Shown here: positions 45,577-56,238 of the stretch, piece after piece
Layout: every line of letters begins with the position of its first letter
Position numbering within the stretch: the stretch's first letter is position 1
DNA from: Musa acuminata AAA Group
Lineage: Eukaryota > Streptophyta > Magnoliopsida > Zingiberales > Musaceae
Assembly: GCF_036884655.1 (NCBI RefSeq)
Contig: NC_088342.1
Span: 14,916,501 to 14,980,500 of the forward strand
Reading direction: 5' to 3'
DNA: 64,000 nt
Program-made: the position numbers and the translations under genes
The notes under the pieces: generated by a model
Database searches by the model: none
Told to the model about the DNA's origin: nothing
What the model saw: the letters and a program-made list of their open reading frames with translations, nothing else

Positions 45577-46466
45577 TTAATTTTCCCTAAATATTAGTGT
45601 TTCAAGTTCTTGATCAGGTGGGGGGAGGTCAGTTCTTCTTGGTAATCTAGTCCATATCCTATTTCTGACAATATATCTTAATCTTCTTAGCAGGTTTCTA
45701 TTTATGATGTTGAACCTATTTAGTTTCATTATTTCTTCGTCAGGTGGAATAACTATGTCATAGGCGTGGATTAGTCTAGTGATCAAACCACCATATGGAA
45801 GCATCATGTCTTTTTTTGATAGTTCGATCATGTTTTGCTGTATTAGGTAACCAAAATAATTGTCATGTCCCTTTATAATCCAATACATAGTACCTAACTC
45901 CATTTGGCTAACTTCATCATGATGATATTATTTTGGGAGTATAATACTTACTAAGATATAATGAAGTAATTTGGTGTTGAATGATAGTAAATATTCACAG
46001 CTTTTGGGAAGAATAGACAAGTTTGAATTATCAAAAATTATACCTAAGACATCAGAATAAGTGGTCCCAACTGATTCTTTGTCCCATTGTCCTCTAAAGT
46101 AATAACATCTCCTTTTTTCAACAATTCCCATGAGGTTGTATATTACGCTATCCATAATGAGTATATAATGTCCTAAGAGATAAGTGGAAACTCTATCGTG
46201 TTCATCCACATGCAAGTTATTGTAAAATAATCTAATAAATATAGGATAGATAGGTTCACTTATTTGAAGGATTGGGAGGATATCTAGGTTAGCAAATCAT
46301 TGAATTGGTTTCAAATTACCTAATTTCTCTAAATCTACGTATGAACATTTCTAGACTCTATGGTTGAAAATTTAAGGGCATGTTGAGAAGAATCCAAGAG
46401 TGTGGAGTCATAGGTTTGATCTACTCTCTTATTTCCTTTGTCCCTTGAGGATCTTCTAGAAGCCAT
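45577..46466 (-). pseudogene. CopE envelope-like third frame (decayed)
   Basis: From an ATG at 46466 the frame reads MASRRSSRDKGNKRVDQ; after one frameshift near 46345 it continues to 45577 with stops near 46300 and 45925. Main open pieces: 46215-45928 and 45903-45577. Residues such as ISEPIYPIFIRLFYNNL, YLLGHYILIMDSVIYNLMGI and MLPYGGLITRLIHAYDI match the style of the plant retrotransposon envelope-like/'putative plant transposon protein' family. That family often follows pol in SIRE- and Athila-type elements. About 295 residues in total. Function of the family is unknown; no signal peptide or clear membrane segment is visible. Here it follows gag directly because pol is absent. Confidence 0.65.
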
Positions 46467-46721
46467 GAGACTAAATACATAAATAATAAGAGAACTACAT
46501 ATAAGAGGCAAGATCTATCAATGAATTGAGAGAAAAGGTTTGAGAATTACCTTTATAGTGATCTTCTTGAAAGGTTGAGATTGATCCTTCGATTTGAAGA
46601 AAAGAAGGGTTTCCTTGAGTTTCTAGAGGAGGAGCAAGGAGAATGAGGGATGGAGAGGAGTTTAGAGGTATGGGGAAGAGATGTAGGAGGGCTTGGGTTA
46701 GTTCTACCACCAGCCCTAAAT

Positions 46722-46734
46722 GCCTTTTTATAGG
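46722..46734 (-). promoter_or_regulatory. Candidate internal promoter of the CopE third frame
   Basis: The minus strand reads CTATAAAAAGGCA, about 260 bases upstream of the ATG at 46466. It is followed by a CT-rich leader and preceded directly by GGCGGTGGCACCGCC repeats (46745-46825). A possible leader intron runs from AAAG|GTAATT near 46553 to a TAG acceptor near the ATG. It resembles the U3 layout of the LTRs. Confidence 0.5.
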
Positions 46735-46744
46735 GTAGAGTTGC

Positions 46745-46825
46745 GGGCGGTGCCACCGCCTATAACTAGTGCCTACTGGCGGTGCTACCGCTAGTCCAGC
46801 GGTGCCACCGCTGGTGCACTATTTT
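46745..46825. repeat. GGCGGTGCCACCGCC repeats inside CopE
   Basis: Three or four copies of GGCGGTGCCACCGCC/CAGCGGTGCCACCGCTGG-type palindromes in the element interior, outside any LTR. Otherwise this motif is confined to LTRs in this window. Confidence 0.75.
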
Positions 46826-47344
46826 CCTCAATTTATTGTTTTTCTTCATCTAGCATCATTGTTTCTCAATAGGCAAGAATTCTTGCCTGCTCTTTTAAGC
46901 AAGATCATAGTTATTTTGTGGTGCGAATGCTTATTCGCTAATGTCGTATCAAGTCAAAATGAAGTTCAATTTTCATAAATGAGAGGAAGAACTTTTATTG
47001 AAATTATCAATTCATAAAAGACCAATCATACTAATGTTCCATGAATCAGATTTCTCTTTTTGCAATGAGAAGAAATAATAGCAAATGAAGACTCAATTTT
47101 CAAATGTCGAGAAATCTAGAAATCTGAAAACCGTGAGAAAGGAACCCATGCATAAGAATTCTCAAGTTTCAAATATTGAGATATCAAGATCAAGTGTTTA
47201 TCACATAAGATTTCAAATGATCATTGCATTATCAAGTCATCAAACATGATCTTATGGAATATAAGTATCATTTTGTAACTGATAGTTTTAATTCTAATGA
47301 TCTTTTCTTTGTTATTTTGGCTAGAGAGCTTTATGAGTTATTTT

Positions 47345-49011
47345 GGATCTCCGGTCATAAGCCTTGAGCATCCACTATCAAACTATCATTCTTACTCCTA
47401 GCTTATTATGGTAGATAATTCTATAAAAAAGGGTGATTTTTAGGTACCCATTTAACCTTGGGTGCCTAAAAAATCGATCTACACAACTTATCATATTGCA
47501 TTGAGTCATTTGAGGTTCCTTTAGGAACCTAAATCAATTTGTGTGGACTACATCTCTTAAACGGACATTGATAAGTAACATGTCCAAATTTACAATAAAA
47601 GTTACATTTGTTTCAGGGTGAAACATGCAAGGTAGGGCTTTTAATAAAGGTGGTTGGATTTTGGTAAGAGCTACTCACAAATCTGATTCCGCCTCTTCTA
47701 TGAATGTGACTCTTATTAGCAAGGATCATATTCAAGGACTTGTTACAAACCTCAAACTTTTCTAAGTTTTCTTTGAGCAACAAGTTTTCCTTTTTTAAGT
47801 ATGTCTAATTTATCACATTTTGTGCAAGGAGCTAAACTATCATTGTGCTCAACTTTTAATTTATCAAAATCACTAACAAGAGAAGCATGCTCATTTTTTA
47901 ATAGTTTATATTTTTTACTAACTAATTTACATTCATCAAATAAATCATGAAAAGCATTTAGTAATTAATCAAAAGATAAATTTGCATCTAATGAACTGCT
48001 TACATCATCTCCGATAGTCATTAGTGCATAATGAGCAACTTGCTTTGTGTTGGTTGGCTTCTCTTCTTCAGATGCACTTGAGTCATCCCAAGTTGCTTTA
48101 AGAGCCTTCTTCTTCTTTGGTTGCTTCTTCTTTGCTTAGGGATATTCACTTTTGAAATATCCTGGCTTCTTGCATTCACAGCATATAACTTGTTCTTTCT
48201 TAAGTTTAAATTTATTTTTAGTGTCATTTTTAAATTTATTCTTTTTTATGAATTTCTTAAACTTTCTTGTCAAGAGTGCCAAGTCATCATCATAGTTCCT
48301 ATCACTTGAATTTTCTTTCAAGTGATATTCTTGAGTTCTTAATGACATATTCTTCCTGTTCTTTGGAACGTTGTTCTTAAGCTCTTTATGAGCGTTGCAA
48401 GTCATCTCATAGGTTATTAGTGATCTGATAAGTTTTTCGAGAGGAAAGTTACTTAAATCCTTAGCCTCTTGAATGGTCGTTACTTTATGATCCCAACTCT
48501 TTGGAAGGGATCTTAAGATTTTATTAACAAGTTCAAAGTTTAAAAAATATTTGCTAAGAGTTTTTAAACTATTGATGATATCCGTAAAATGGGTGTACAT
48601 ATCGACAATGGTCTCACTTGGCTTTATCCGAAACAATTCATAAGTATGAACTAAAAGATTTATCTTCGACTCCTTTACTCTACTAGTGCCTTCCTGAGTG
48701 ATTTCGAGTGTGTGTCAAATATCAAAAGCCATTTCACAAATAGACACTATATTGAATTCGTTTTTATCTAAAGCACAAAATAAGACATTTATAGCCTTGA
48801 TATTTAAAGTGAAAGCCTTCTTCTCCAACTCATTCCAATCGCTCATTAGAAGAGAACACTTTTGAAAGCCATTTTCTACAATGTTCGATAACTCAAAATT
48901 CATTGAAATTAGAAAAATCCTCATTCTAGTCTTCCAATATGTGTAATTCATCCCATTGAACATGGGTGGACATGTAATTGAATGACTCTCTTGGTTGCTG
49001 GCAAATTTCAT
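47345..49011 (-). pseudogene. CopE gag pseudogene with start of protease
   Basis: Starts MKFASNQESHSITCPPMFNG at 49011. Open pieces 49011-48715 (98 codons) and 48636-48136 (166 codons). The zinc knuckle reads CCECKKPGYFKSEYP, with histidine and last cysteine replaced. Distal gag (LNMILANKSHIHRRG-type and WVPKNHPFL) reaches a TAG at 47423-47421, then a degenerate VDAQGL-like protease start near 47360. Stops and frameshifts throughout. Confidence 0.8.
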
Positions 49012-49046
49012 ATCTCTTGGGTTTTAAACTAAACGAGAGTGACCTT

Positions 49047-49058
49047 ACTCTGATACCA
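49047..49058 (-). other. Primer-binding site of CopE
   Basis: The minus strand reads TGGTATCAGAGT, one mismatch from the initiator-Met complement, two bases inside the LTR. Confidence 0.85.
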
Positions 49059-49060
49059 AT

Positions 49061-50475
49061 TGTTATGATCAAGAGTGGTACTAAGAGGAGGAGCGTAGGG
49101 GGGGGGGGGGGGGCTGTGGGGGGTGTGTGTTGGTGTGTGAATTAGTGCAGCAAAAAAATTACGTCGATTCAAAATCCTTTGTATGATAAAAATTAATTTT
49201 GACTCAAATCATTTGTTTCACTTTGAATAAGTAGAGAAGAGAAGGTTGGGCAGTTTGCAATGTAGTAAAGTTGAATGCAGTAAAGAGAATTTATAGTAAG
49301 GAAAGAACACATCAGAATTTATAGTGGCTCGATCGTTGTGACCTATATCCACTTCCGATTCCTCCTCTATCGAGGTTACCGACGTCCACTAATGGTCCTC
49401 CTTCAATAGGCGAAGACCAACCACCTCTTTACAGTGCTATCTCCTTTTCACAGGTTTAGGAGATAACTCTTACAAGCCTCACTCCTTTTTCTTAGATGAT
49501 TGCAAAGCTAAGAGAGGGAGGAGGATCTTCTCACTTTTACAACATTTTTTACACCCCAACACTTAATATTTTTCAACACTTTTGATTGCACTTTGTTACC
49601 CTTCCAAGTAGAAAAGGATGGGGTATTTATAGGCCCCAATGACTTCAGAATTGGAGTCAAAAAGTATCACATCTCCGGATTTCGAGGTAATGGTGGTACC
49701 ATCGCCATTATTGGGCGGTACCATCGCCTAGTCTAGTGGTACCACCGCCTAACAGAACTCTTAAAGAGTAAGCTCTAACGGTACCACCGCTTGCAGGTAA
49801 TAACTGCCAACGGTACCACTGCATGGTCTGGGCGGTACCATCACCTAAAAAACCTAGGAGACCGAGTCCCAAGCGATGCCACTACCCAGTCTATGCAGTA
49901 ACACCACCCAAAACACCTGGGAGATCGAGTCCCAAGCGGTGCCATCGTCGATCGTGACTTCAAGTGTTGAATGAGCTATTTAATCCAGTCCAATTCATTC
50001 CTGTTAAGGGTCCAGTTGGCCACTAACTGAGTTAGTGGGATTACCTCCCAATCCTAACTCAACTTAAGGTCTAACTATAATAATTAAGACATTTAAAAAA
50101 GTATTCTTATTTCGGTACGTCAATTGTTCTTCCGGTGAGCTTCCAACGATTTTCCGACGAACTTCCGACGATCTCTCGGCAATGTTCTGGTGGACTTCCA
50201 ACAAGCTCCTGTACTTCACGACGATCTTATTGGTGAGTTCCGATGAGCTTCTTTGGCAAGCTCTTGGACTTCTTGATTAATTCCGGTAAAACTTTTGATG
50301 AACGTCCGGTCTTTCGATGAACTCTCGAACTCCAAACGAAATCTCGATCTTGACTCTAGCACAACATTTGCTTTATGTCTTACCGCTATCGTAGTTAATC
50401 ATGCACAATTTTCTCAACATATAGATTAGATCAAATAATTTACCAATTGATTTTATCATCAAAATCTGAGATTCA
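49061..50475 (-). repeat. CopE 5' LTR (about 1,415 bp)
   Basis: Starts TGTTATGATCAAGAG and ends at GAGATTCA. G-rich tract at about 49096-49130, TATA-like box at 49621-49635, GGTACC repeats at about 49685-49950. Confidence 0.85.
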
Positions 50476-51339
50476 ATAATTTACCAATGTATTTACAACC
50501 ATAAATACAAAGAAATTATACATAATAAAACTCAAGTTGTAAACATCATGGTTTATTTAGATAAGTCAAATAGCAAAAAGAAAAAATTATAGTAAACAAT
50601 CTTGATTCATAAAAAATCTCAAGTTATAATTCTGAAAAATCAAAAGAAACATAAGAGAACTTGATTCATTCATAAAAAAATCTCAAGTCATCAAGATCAT
50701 GATTCATAAAAAATAAATCTCAATTTATAAAATTTTCTTGTAAGAAGTGCCAAGTCATCATCATCATCACTTTAGGCATTATACCAAAATAATAAATTTT
50801 TAAATCATCATTACTTGGGTATATATGATATCAAAATATGGTTTCAAGTCATCAAGGCATAACATGCATAATTTCAAACCATTACAAACCATTATCAAGG
50901 TCATAGTTTGTTTGCACAAGTCTATTCTTTAGTAAGTGGTAAGAAGAAATCATCAAAGATAGAAAAGATTTTGATTCTCAAGATATCCCAAGTAGAGAAA
51001 TCAAAAGAAATTTTATGATTCTATTGGGAAAACCTCATTCAAATTCAATTTGTCAACTTCAAACTCATCATCAAAATCACTTTTCTTACATTTGAAAAAA
51101 TTCACTGAAAACATTATATATTGATTTCATTAAACACAACATTTTCAATCATCGTTTAAAACCGAAAAAGTAAATTTTATCATAAAAATCATCAAGATTA
51201 ATAAACTATAAATCACAAAAATCATCATTACTTCAAATCATCATGCATAATTAACTCATTAAATCATCAAGCATGATTTCATTAAACACAAAGCATTTTC
51301 AATCAAAATCATTTTGTTTCAGTTGGCAAGCTTTGTGAA
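50476..51339 (-). other. CopD non-coding interior, right part
   Basis: Continues the CopD interior after CopE. AT-rich with ATCATGATT and TCAAGTTATAA-type repeats matching CopF near 32080-32200. No gene. Confidence 0.65.
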
Positions 51340-52901
51340 GTGTGTTGGATTTCTGGTTATAAGCCTTGAGCATCCACTATCAAAATTTTATTTTTGCTCC
51401 TAGCTTTCGATTGTAGAGTTATCTACGAGAAAGGTGAGTTTGCTATCTTGTTTAGATCTACCTATCTTGTTTTTTAACATAAGGACATTTATAGTTCCTT
51501 TAGGAACCCAAACCAATTTATGTGAGTCATACTTTTTAAGTGAATATCTATAGGCATAATGCCCAAATCTATCATAAAAATTTCATCTATTTTCATAGAA
51601 AATATGTAATGCAAGTCCTTTAACAAAGATAGTTGGTTTTTGTTGAGTGTTACTCACAAAGCAAATTCCTTCCTTTCTATGAATATGACTCTTATTAGGA
51701 AGAATCATGTTTAAGGATTTACTATTAATTTTAAATTTATCTAACGTTTGTTGTAATAATAAATTTTTCTTTTTGCATGAATCTAATTCTTCACATTTAG
51801 TGTAAGAGTTTAACATACAATTATCATGCTCATTTCTTAATTTTTTAAATTCATTAGAAAGATAAGTATGATCCTTTTTAGCAATTTATAATTTTATTAA
51901 CTAATTTAAATTTATTATAAAAATCATTGAATGCATCAAATAATTTATTATAAGGTAAAGACATTTCAGTTAAGTTATTTACCTCATTGTCGAGAGCCAT
52001 TAAGGTATAGTTCGCCACCTTGCCTTTATTGATTTGCTCCTCATCTTCGGATGTACTCGATTCGTCCTAAGTCATCTTGAGTACTTTCTTCTTTTTTAAT
52101 AACTTCTTCTTTTTAAGTTTATTTTTGTTCTTAGTTTCATGTTTTATGAATTTTTTGAATTTTCTGATGAGAAGTTTAAGGTCATCATCACTTGAGCTTT
52201 CGCTCGAGTGGTCTTCTTTTATTCTAAGTATCAAATCCTTTCTATTCTTTGAAAGATTGTTATCATATTTGTCATGTGCAATACATGTCATTTCATAGGT
52301 CATTAAAGACTCGATAAGTTCTTCAAGTGAAAAATTGTTCTAGTCCTTTGATTCTTGTATTGCCATTACTTTTGAGTCCTAACTTTTTAGAAGGGATCTT
52401 AGAATCTTGTTTATAAGTTCAAGATTAAAAAAATATTTGTCATAAGCTTTCAAACTATTAACGACATCCGTAAAATGGGTGTACATGTCAACAATAGTTT
52501 CGCTAGGCTTCATTTGAAATAATTCAAAATCATGCATCAAAAGATTTATCTTGAATTCTTTTACTCTATTCGTGCCTTCATGAGTTATTTCTAGTATGTG
52601 TCAAATCTCATGTGTAGTTAGTTTCACATAAAGAAATACGATTAAACTCATTTTTCTATAAAGCATAAAATAGAGCGTTCATAGCTCTAGCATTCAAAGA
52701 AAAAATCTTCTTCTCCCAATCATTCCATTCATTCATTGGTTTGGAAGACTTTTAAAAACTTCTTTCAACAATATTTCATAAATCAAAATCTATAGAAAGC
52801 AAGAAAACTCTCATTCGAGTTTTTCAATATGTATAGTCCATCCCATTGAACATAAGAGGATGAACGATAGAAAGGCCCTCTTGATTGCTAGTAAAAGTCA
52901 T
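51340..52901 (-). pseudogene. CopD gag pseudogene
   Basis: Starts MTFTSNQEGLSIVHPLMFNG at 52901, with a stop soon after DYTY. Open pieces 52303-52067 (78 codons) and 51816-51583 (77 codons, containing LNMILPNKSHIHRKEG). The knuckle region is lost in a lysine-rich run. A protease-like relic lies near 51360. Non-functional. Confidence 0.75.
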
Positions 52902-52937
52902 TTCTCTTGGGTGTTAAATCAAACTAAAAAAACCTTA

Positions 52938-52949
52938 GCTCTGATACTA
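52938..52949 (-). other. Primer-binding site of CopD
   Basis: The minus strand reads TAGTATCAGAGC, one mismatch from TGGTATCAGAGC, next to the LTR start. Confidence 0.82.
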
Positions 52950-52951
52950 AC

Positions 52952-54245
52952 TATTAGGACCGAAATCAGTACTAAGAGGAGTGCTTTCATAAAACTTTTG
53001 ACGATTCAAAAATTTTATTCGATAAAGCTCGTATCGAAAAAATGTTTAACTCAAAAACGTTTGTAAGAGTAATGAGCATAGTATGCAAGTAAATTAGTTA
53101 GCAATATGAATGAAAAACAGAATAGAAATGCAAATTGAGTTTTATAGTGGTTCAATTGTCGCAACTTACGTCCACTCCCGATTCCTCTTCCATCGAGGCC
53201 ATCGACGTTCACTAACGATCTTCTTTCAACAGGCAAAGATCAACTATCTTCTTACAACTCTTTCTTCTTTTCACAGGTTTAGGAGATAACTTTTACATGC
53301 CTCACACATCTCTTAGACTAAGCCTAAAACTTAAAGAGTAGGAGGACACTTAGCACTTTTTCAACTCAGAATAACAACCCCTTTCTGCTCTTTTTTCTTG
53401 CTACCCCAATTAAGAAAGAGTGGGGTGTTTATAAACCCTAAATAGATTCAAATTTGGAGCCAAAAAGGGTCTTATCTCAGGTTTTTAGGGTGTTGGCGGT
53501 ACCACCGTTGGTATTGGGTGGTACCACCACTTGCAAACTGACACTAGGTGGTACCACCGCTTGATACAGTTTGAGAGATTGTGTTTGGGTGATACCACCA
53601 CCTAGTCTGGCGGTACCATTGCTTGACAACCTCGAACACAAGACTCTTGGAGACTAAGCCTCTAGTGGTTCCACTACTTGGTCTAGCGGTGCCACTACCT
53701 GACCAAACTTTTAGGCCACTAAATGGGCCTCCTAATAGGCCAAAATCAACCCCAGATTAGGCCCAATGACCCATAATTGAGTTGGTCTAATTATATTTAA
53801 AACCAATTTAATTACAACCTAGAATACTTCAATCAAGGCACGATTGATTATAAGCATGAATCCCATGTTGTTTAGTATGTTATTGGTTCATCTGATATTT
53901 TGTCCAACCCTTCGGCACTTCGTTTGACCTTTCAGTGCATCATCCTCTCCTTTGGTGTATTGCCCAATCAGCATGTTGACTTTCGCAACATCCGATCTCC
54001 TTGGCACAATTTTTGATTTTTTTTCTTGATGCCCGAACTTAAGGCATGAAGCCTTCTACTGAAACGTCAACTAGTGCTCAAGCCTGATGTCCAACCTTCT
54101 GACATGTTCCATTCTAACCCAACATCTGATTCCACTACTTTAATCGATTTATCTTTCCTTGATTGAAACTAGTCTTGCATCACTTAAATACATATTAGAT
54201 TATAACTCATCAACTGATTTCAACATCAAAATATGAGATTCAACA
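52952..54245 (-). repeat. CopD 5' LTR (1,294 bp)
   Basis: Starts TATTAGGACCGAAATC and ends GAGATTCAACA. TATA-like box at 53425-53436 and GGTACC repeats at about 53495-53710. It lacks the long poly-G tract seen in its relatives. Confidence 0.82.
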
Positions 54246-54758
54246 AAATAGAGATCCAATACTCAATAGAGCATGATCTATTAGGGTTAAGTTGACTAGG
54301 GCCTCTATAAATAGGAGAGAAGCAAAGGGGCATAGCCTAGTCCCTTTTTGGCTGTCATCTCTGATACTCCTCTCTCTCCTCCTCGGCCGATAACTCTAGT
54401 TTGAGACATGTGGACAATAAGAAGGGTGGGCCCCTTCCTGATTATGTGGTGCGCATGGAGAGGAGGATTGTATAGCGATTTGAGGAGTGTCTTCATCGCA
54501 TCTGTCATGTGGATCACTACTAGAGAGGAGGATAATTGACCTCCTTCATCCTCTCTTATAGATCTATAGGTTTTAAAGAATATACGATCTCCCTAGGTAA
54601 CACATCTTTCATATACGCATAATTTTTTGTTTTGTGGATTTTTGCAAACCAATCTTCGCACGATGATGAGAAATATTTTTATTTTTCTATAGAAAATCTG
54701 AGATTTTTATTTTTTATTCTTCCGCTACGCATGTGATGCTGCACCAGATTTCGTAACA
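54246..54758 (+). repeat. Partial LTR of a different Copia family
   Basis: TTAGGGTTAAGTTGACTAGG then CTCTATAAATAGGAGAG at about 54301-54318 (TATA box), a CT-rich leader, and an end reading GCACCAGATTTCGTAACA. No primer-binding site follows and the start is lost at the CopD border. The TATAAATAG plus late TTCGTAACA end is typical of plant Copia LTRs; the family is not identified. Confidence 0.6.
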
Positions 54759-56030
54759 CACATAATAAGACCATTTTGGAAGCTCCTTTGATGTTTGATG
54801 TTTGATGTTATAGCCGAAGGTAGATTAAAGGAAGGTCATATTCTACTATATAAATTACATGTCATCCTTCTTAGACCTATATAGAGCTAGAAGTATAAAC
54901 TATCACTTGGTCCGATTTCATAAATTATTGTGGATATTATCAGTAGATGCTATAGTGTGTCATGAATTTGTTAGATTTCTTTAGAGGATATTGTGCTTAC
55001 ATATTTTGAATTTATCTTTTATCCATCGAAAAGCTAATCAGTCGAAGTTTCCGATAGAATTATGGAGAGATTGATTAAAGAGAGAATATATCATATTAAC
55101 TTGATTCTCATTATCACTATGGGATTAGTCTACTTGGAGAGATGTGTTTGATGCTCTACATACGGTGCGATGAGGATGACCTTTCTACGTTGGAGTTATC
55201 CTTATCTTTAATAAACTTTTTATCTTCTTTAAAAGCAAAAAAGGACATTATTAATTATCAGCTCAAATTCTATCCTCAGTGAACTACATGCATATGGAAG
55301 TGCTCTTATGATGAAACAAGCCATTGGAGATGCTAATGCAAGTATGTTTTTTTTGTCCCATGAGACTTTCTTAAGTTGTAGCTTTGTAGTATTGTTTAGC
55401 TGAAGCAATCTGATTTACCTTGTCATTAAAAGTTCAATTCTCTGGATTTGATTACTTATTTTGAAACACGACCTCTTATATCACATATATATAATTTGAT
55501 GGAAAAATAATGCTTCAAAATAGTAGAAATATATTCTAGCTAGAATTATGGAGAATATACCATAATAAGCTTTGCCTACTTCATAGATAAAAGAAAGGTC
55601 TTTCTTACAGGATCCTGTTGTAACATTTCATGTGGGTCTTTGCATATATTTCTCACCTAAATTTATTCCAGAGGAAGATGACCATTTTCTTTTTATCATC
55701 ATCCTCTTTGACCTCTTTAAGAATTTGTTTTCCCTGAAATGTTGATAATAATTACAATCTCAACTTGTAGCATTCCACTCAATGTTCCATTGCCTTATTT
55801 ATTCCTTATGAAGTTGTCTCCTACCTACCAACGCTTTGAACGTAACCTACTAAAGCATGGAAATGTACATCTAACTTCATGCTGCGAATCCAAATCTCTC
55901 AGCCACGAAGTCTTGCCTTGATACTGCATTCAAATGGAAGTTGCCCTGCTTATGGTGTGACAAGTTAGTTCTTACCACGCCACTATGAGAGTGGTGGCCA
56001 TCTTTGTGGACTCCTGTGGTGAAACTGACA
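54759..56030. other. Gene-poor stretch with one possible orphan exon
   Basis: AT-rich DNA downstream of the NAC gene. Apart from the exon-like piece at 55262-55341, only short frames (for example 55739-55921) with no recognisable content. Confidence 0.55.
55262..55341 (+). other. Possible orphan exon
   Basis: An 80-base open stretch bounded by TTAATTATCAG and A|GTATGTTTTTT, good acceptor and donor sites. It reads SNSILSELHAYGSALMMKQA then IGDANA. The composition is protein-like and unlike its AT-rich flanks. I cannot name the protein, and no companion exon was found nearby, so it may be a gene relic. Confidence 0.3.
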
Positions 56031-56238
56031 GCAAATCAAATCATCAGATACCTCTTTTATTCAAGTCATTGATTCTCTTAGTAATACCTCTGCTTTCTTG
56101 TTCTCTTCCTTGAACTTTTGTTCGAAGTCACTCATCTCGACGAGTGTCATAGACTCTCCCAGGGTGCGTGGCTTCAGAATCCCTTCTTTTCTTCTGTCAA
56201 CTTCCAACAGAGACGCAAATTCTTCGGACCGAGTGATC
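56031..56238 (-). other. Probable 3' untranslated region of the NAC gene
   Basis: Follows the stop codon at 56239-56241. The minus strand has TGAATAAAAGAGG near 56056-56068, a possible polyadenylation signal (AATAAA). Confidence 0.45.

Larger units (their letters stand above)
28633..50475 (-). mobile_element. CopE: gag plus envelope-like element, second level of the nest
   Basis: Own parts: left LTR 28633-29559 and 43161-43610 (split by CopF), interior 43611-49060, right LTR 49061-about 50475. A gag pseudogene at 49011-47345 and an envelope-like pseudogene at 46466-45577 are present; pol is missing. ATAAT lies at 28628-28632 and at 50476-50480, which fits a target duplication if the right LTR terminus lost three bases. 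Removing CopE rejoins CopD interior. Confidence 0.83.
26371..54245 (-). mobile_element. CopD: outermost gag-only Copia element of a five-level nest
   Basis: Its own parts are a left LTR piece (26371-27445), interior 27446-28632, interior 50476-52951 including gag, and the right LTR 52952-54245. Everything between 28633 and 50475 is inserted CopE with further insertions. The left LTR lacks roughly its first 250 bp and no target duplication can be read. The interior on the two sides joins well: both sides match the continuous interior of CopF and CopG. No pol. Confidence 0.82.

Noticed and set aside
54305..54517. 70-codon minus-strand frame
   Set aside because: Antisense to the leader of a Copia LTR with a TATA box on the plus strand.
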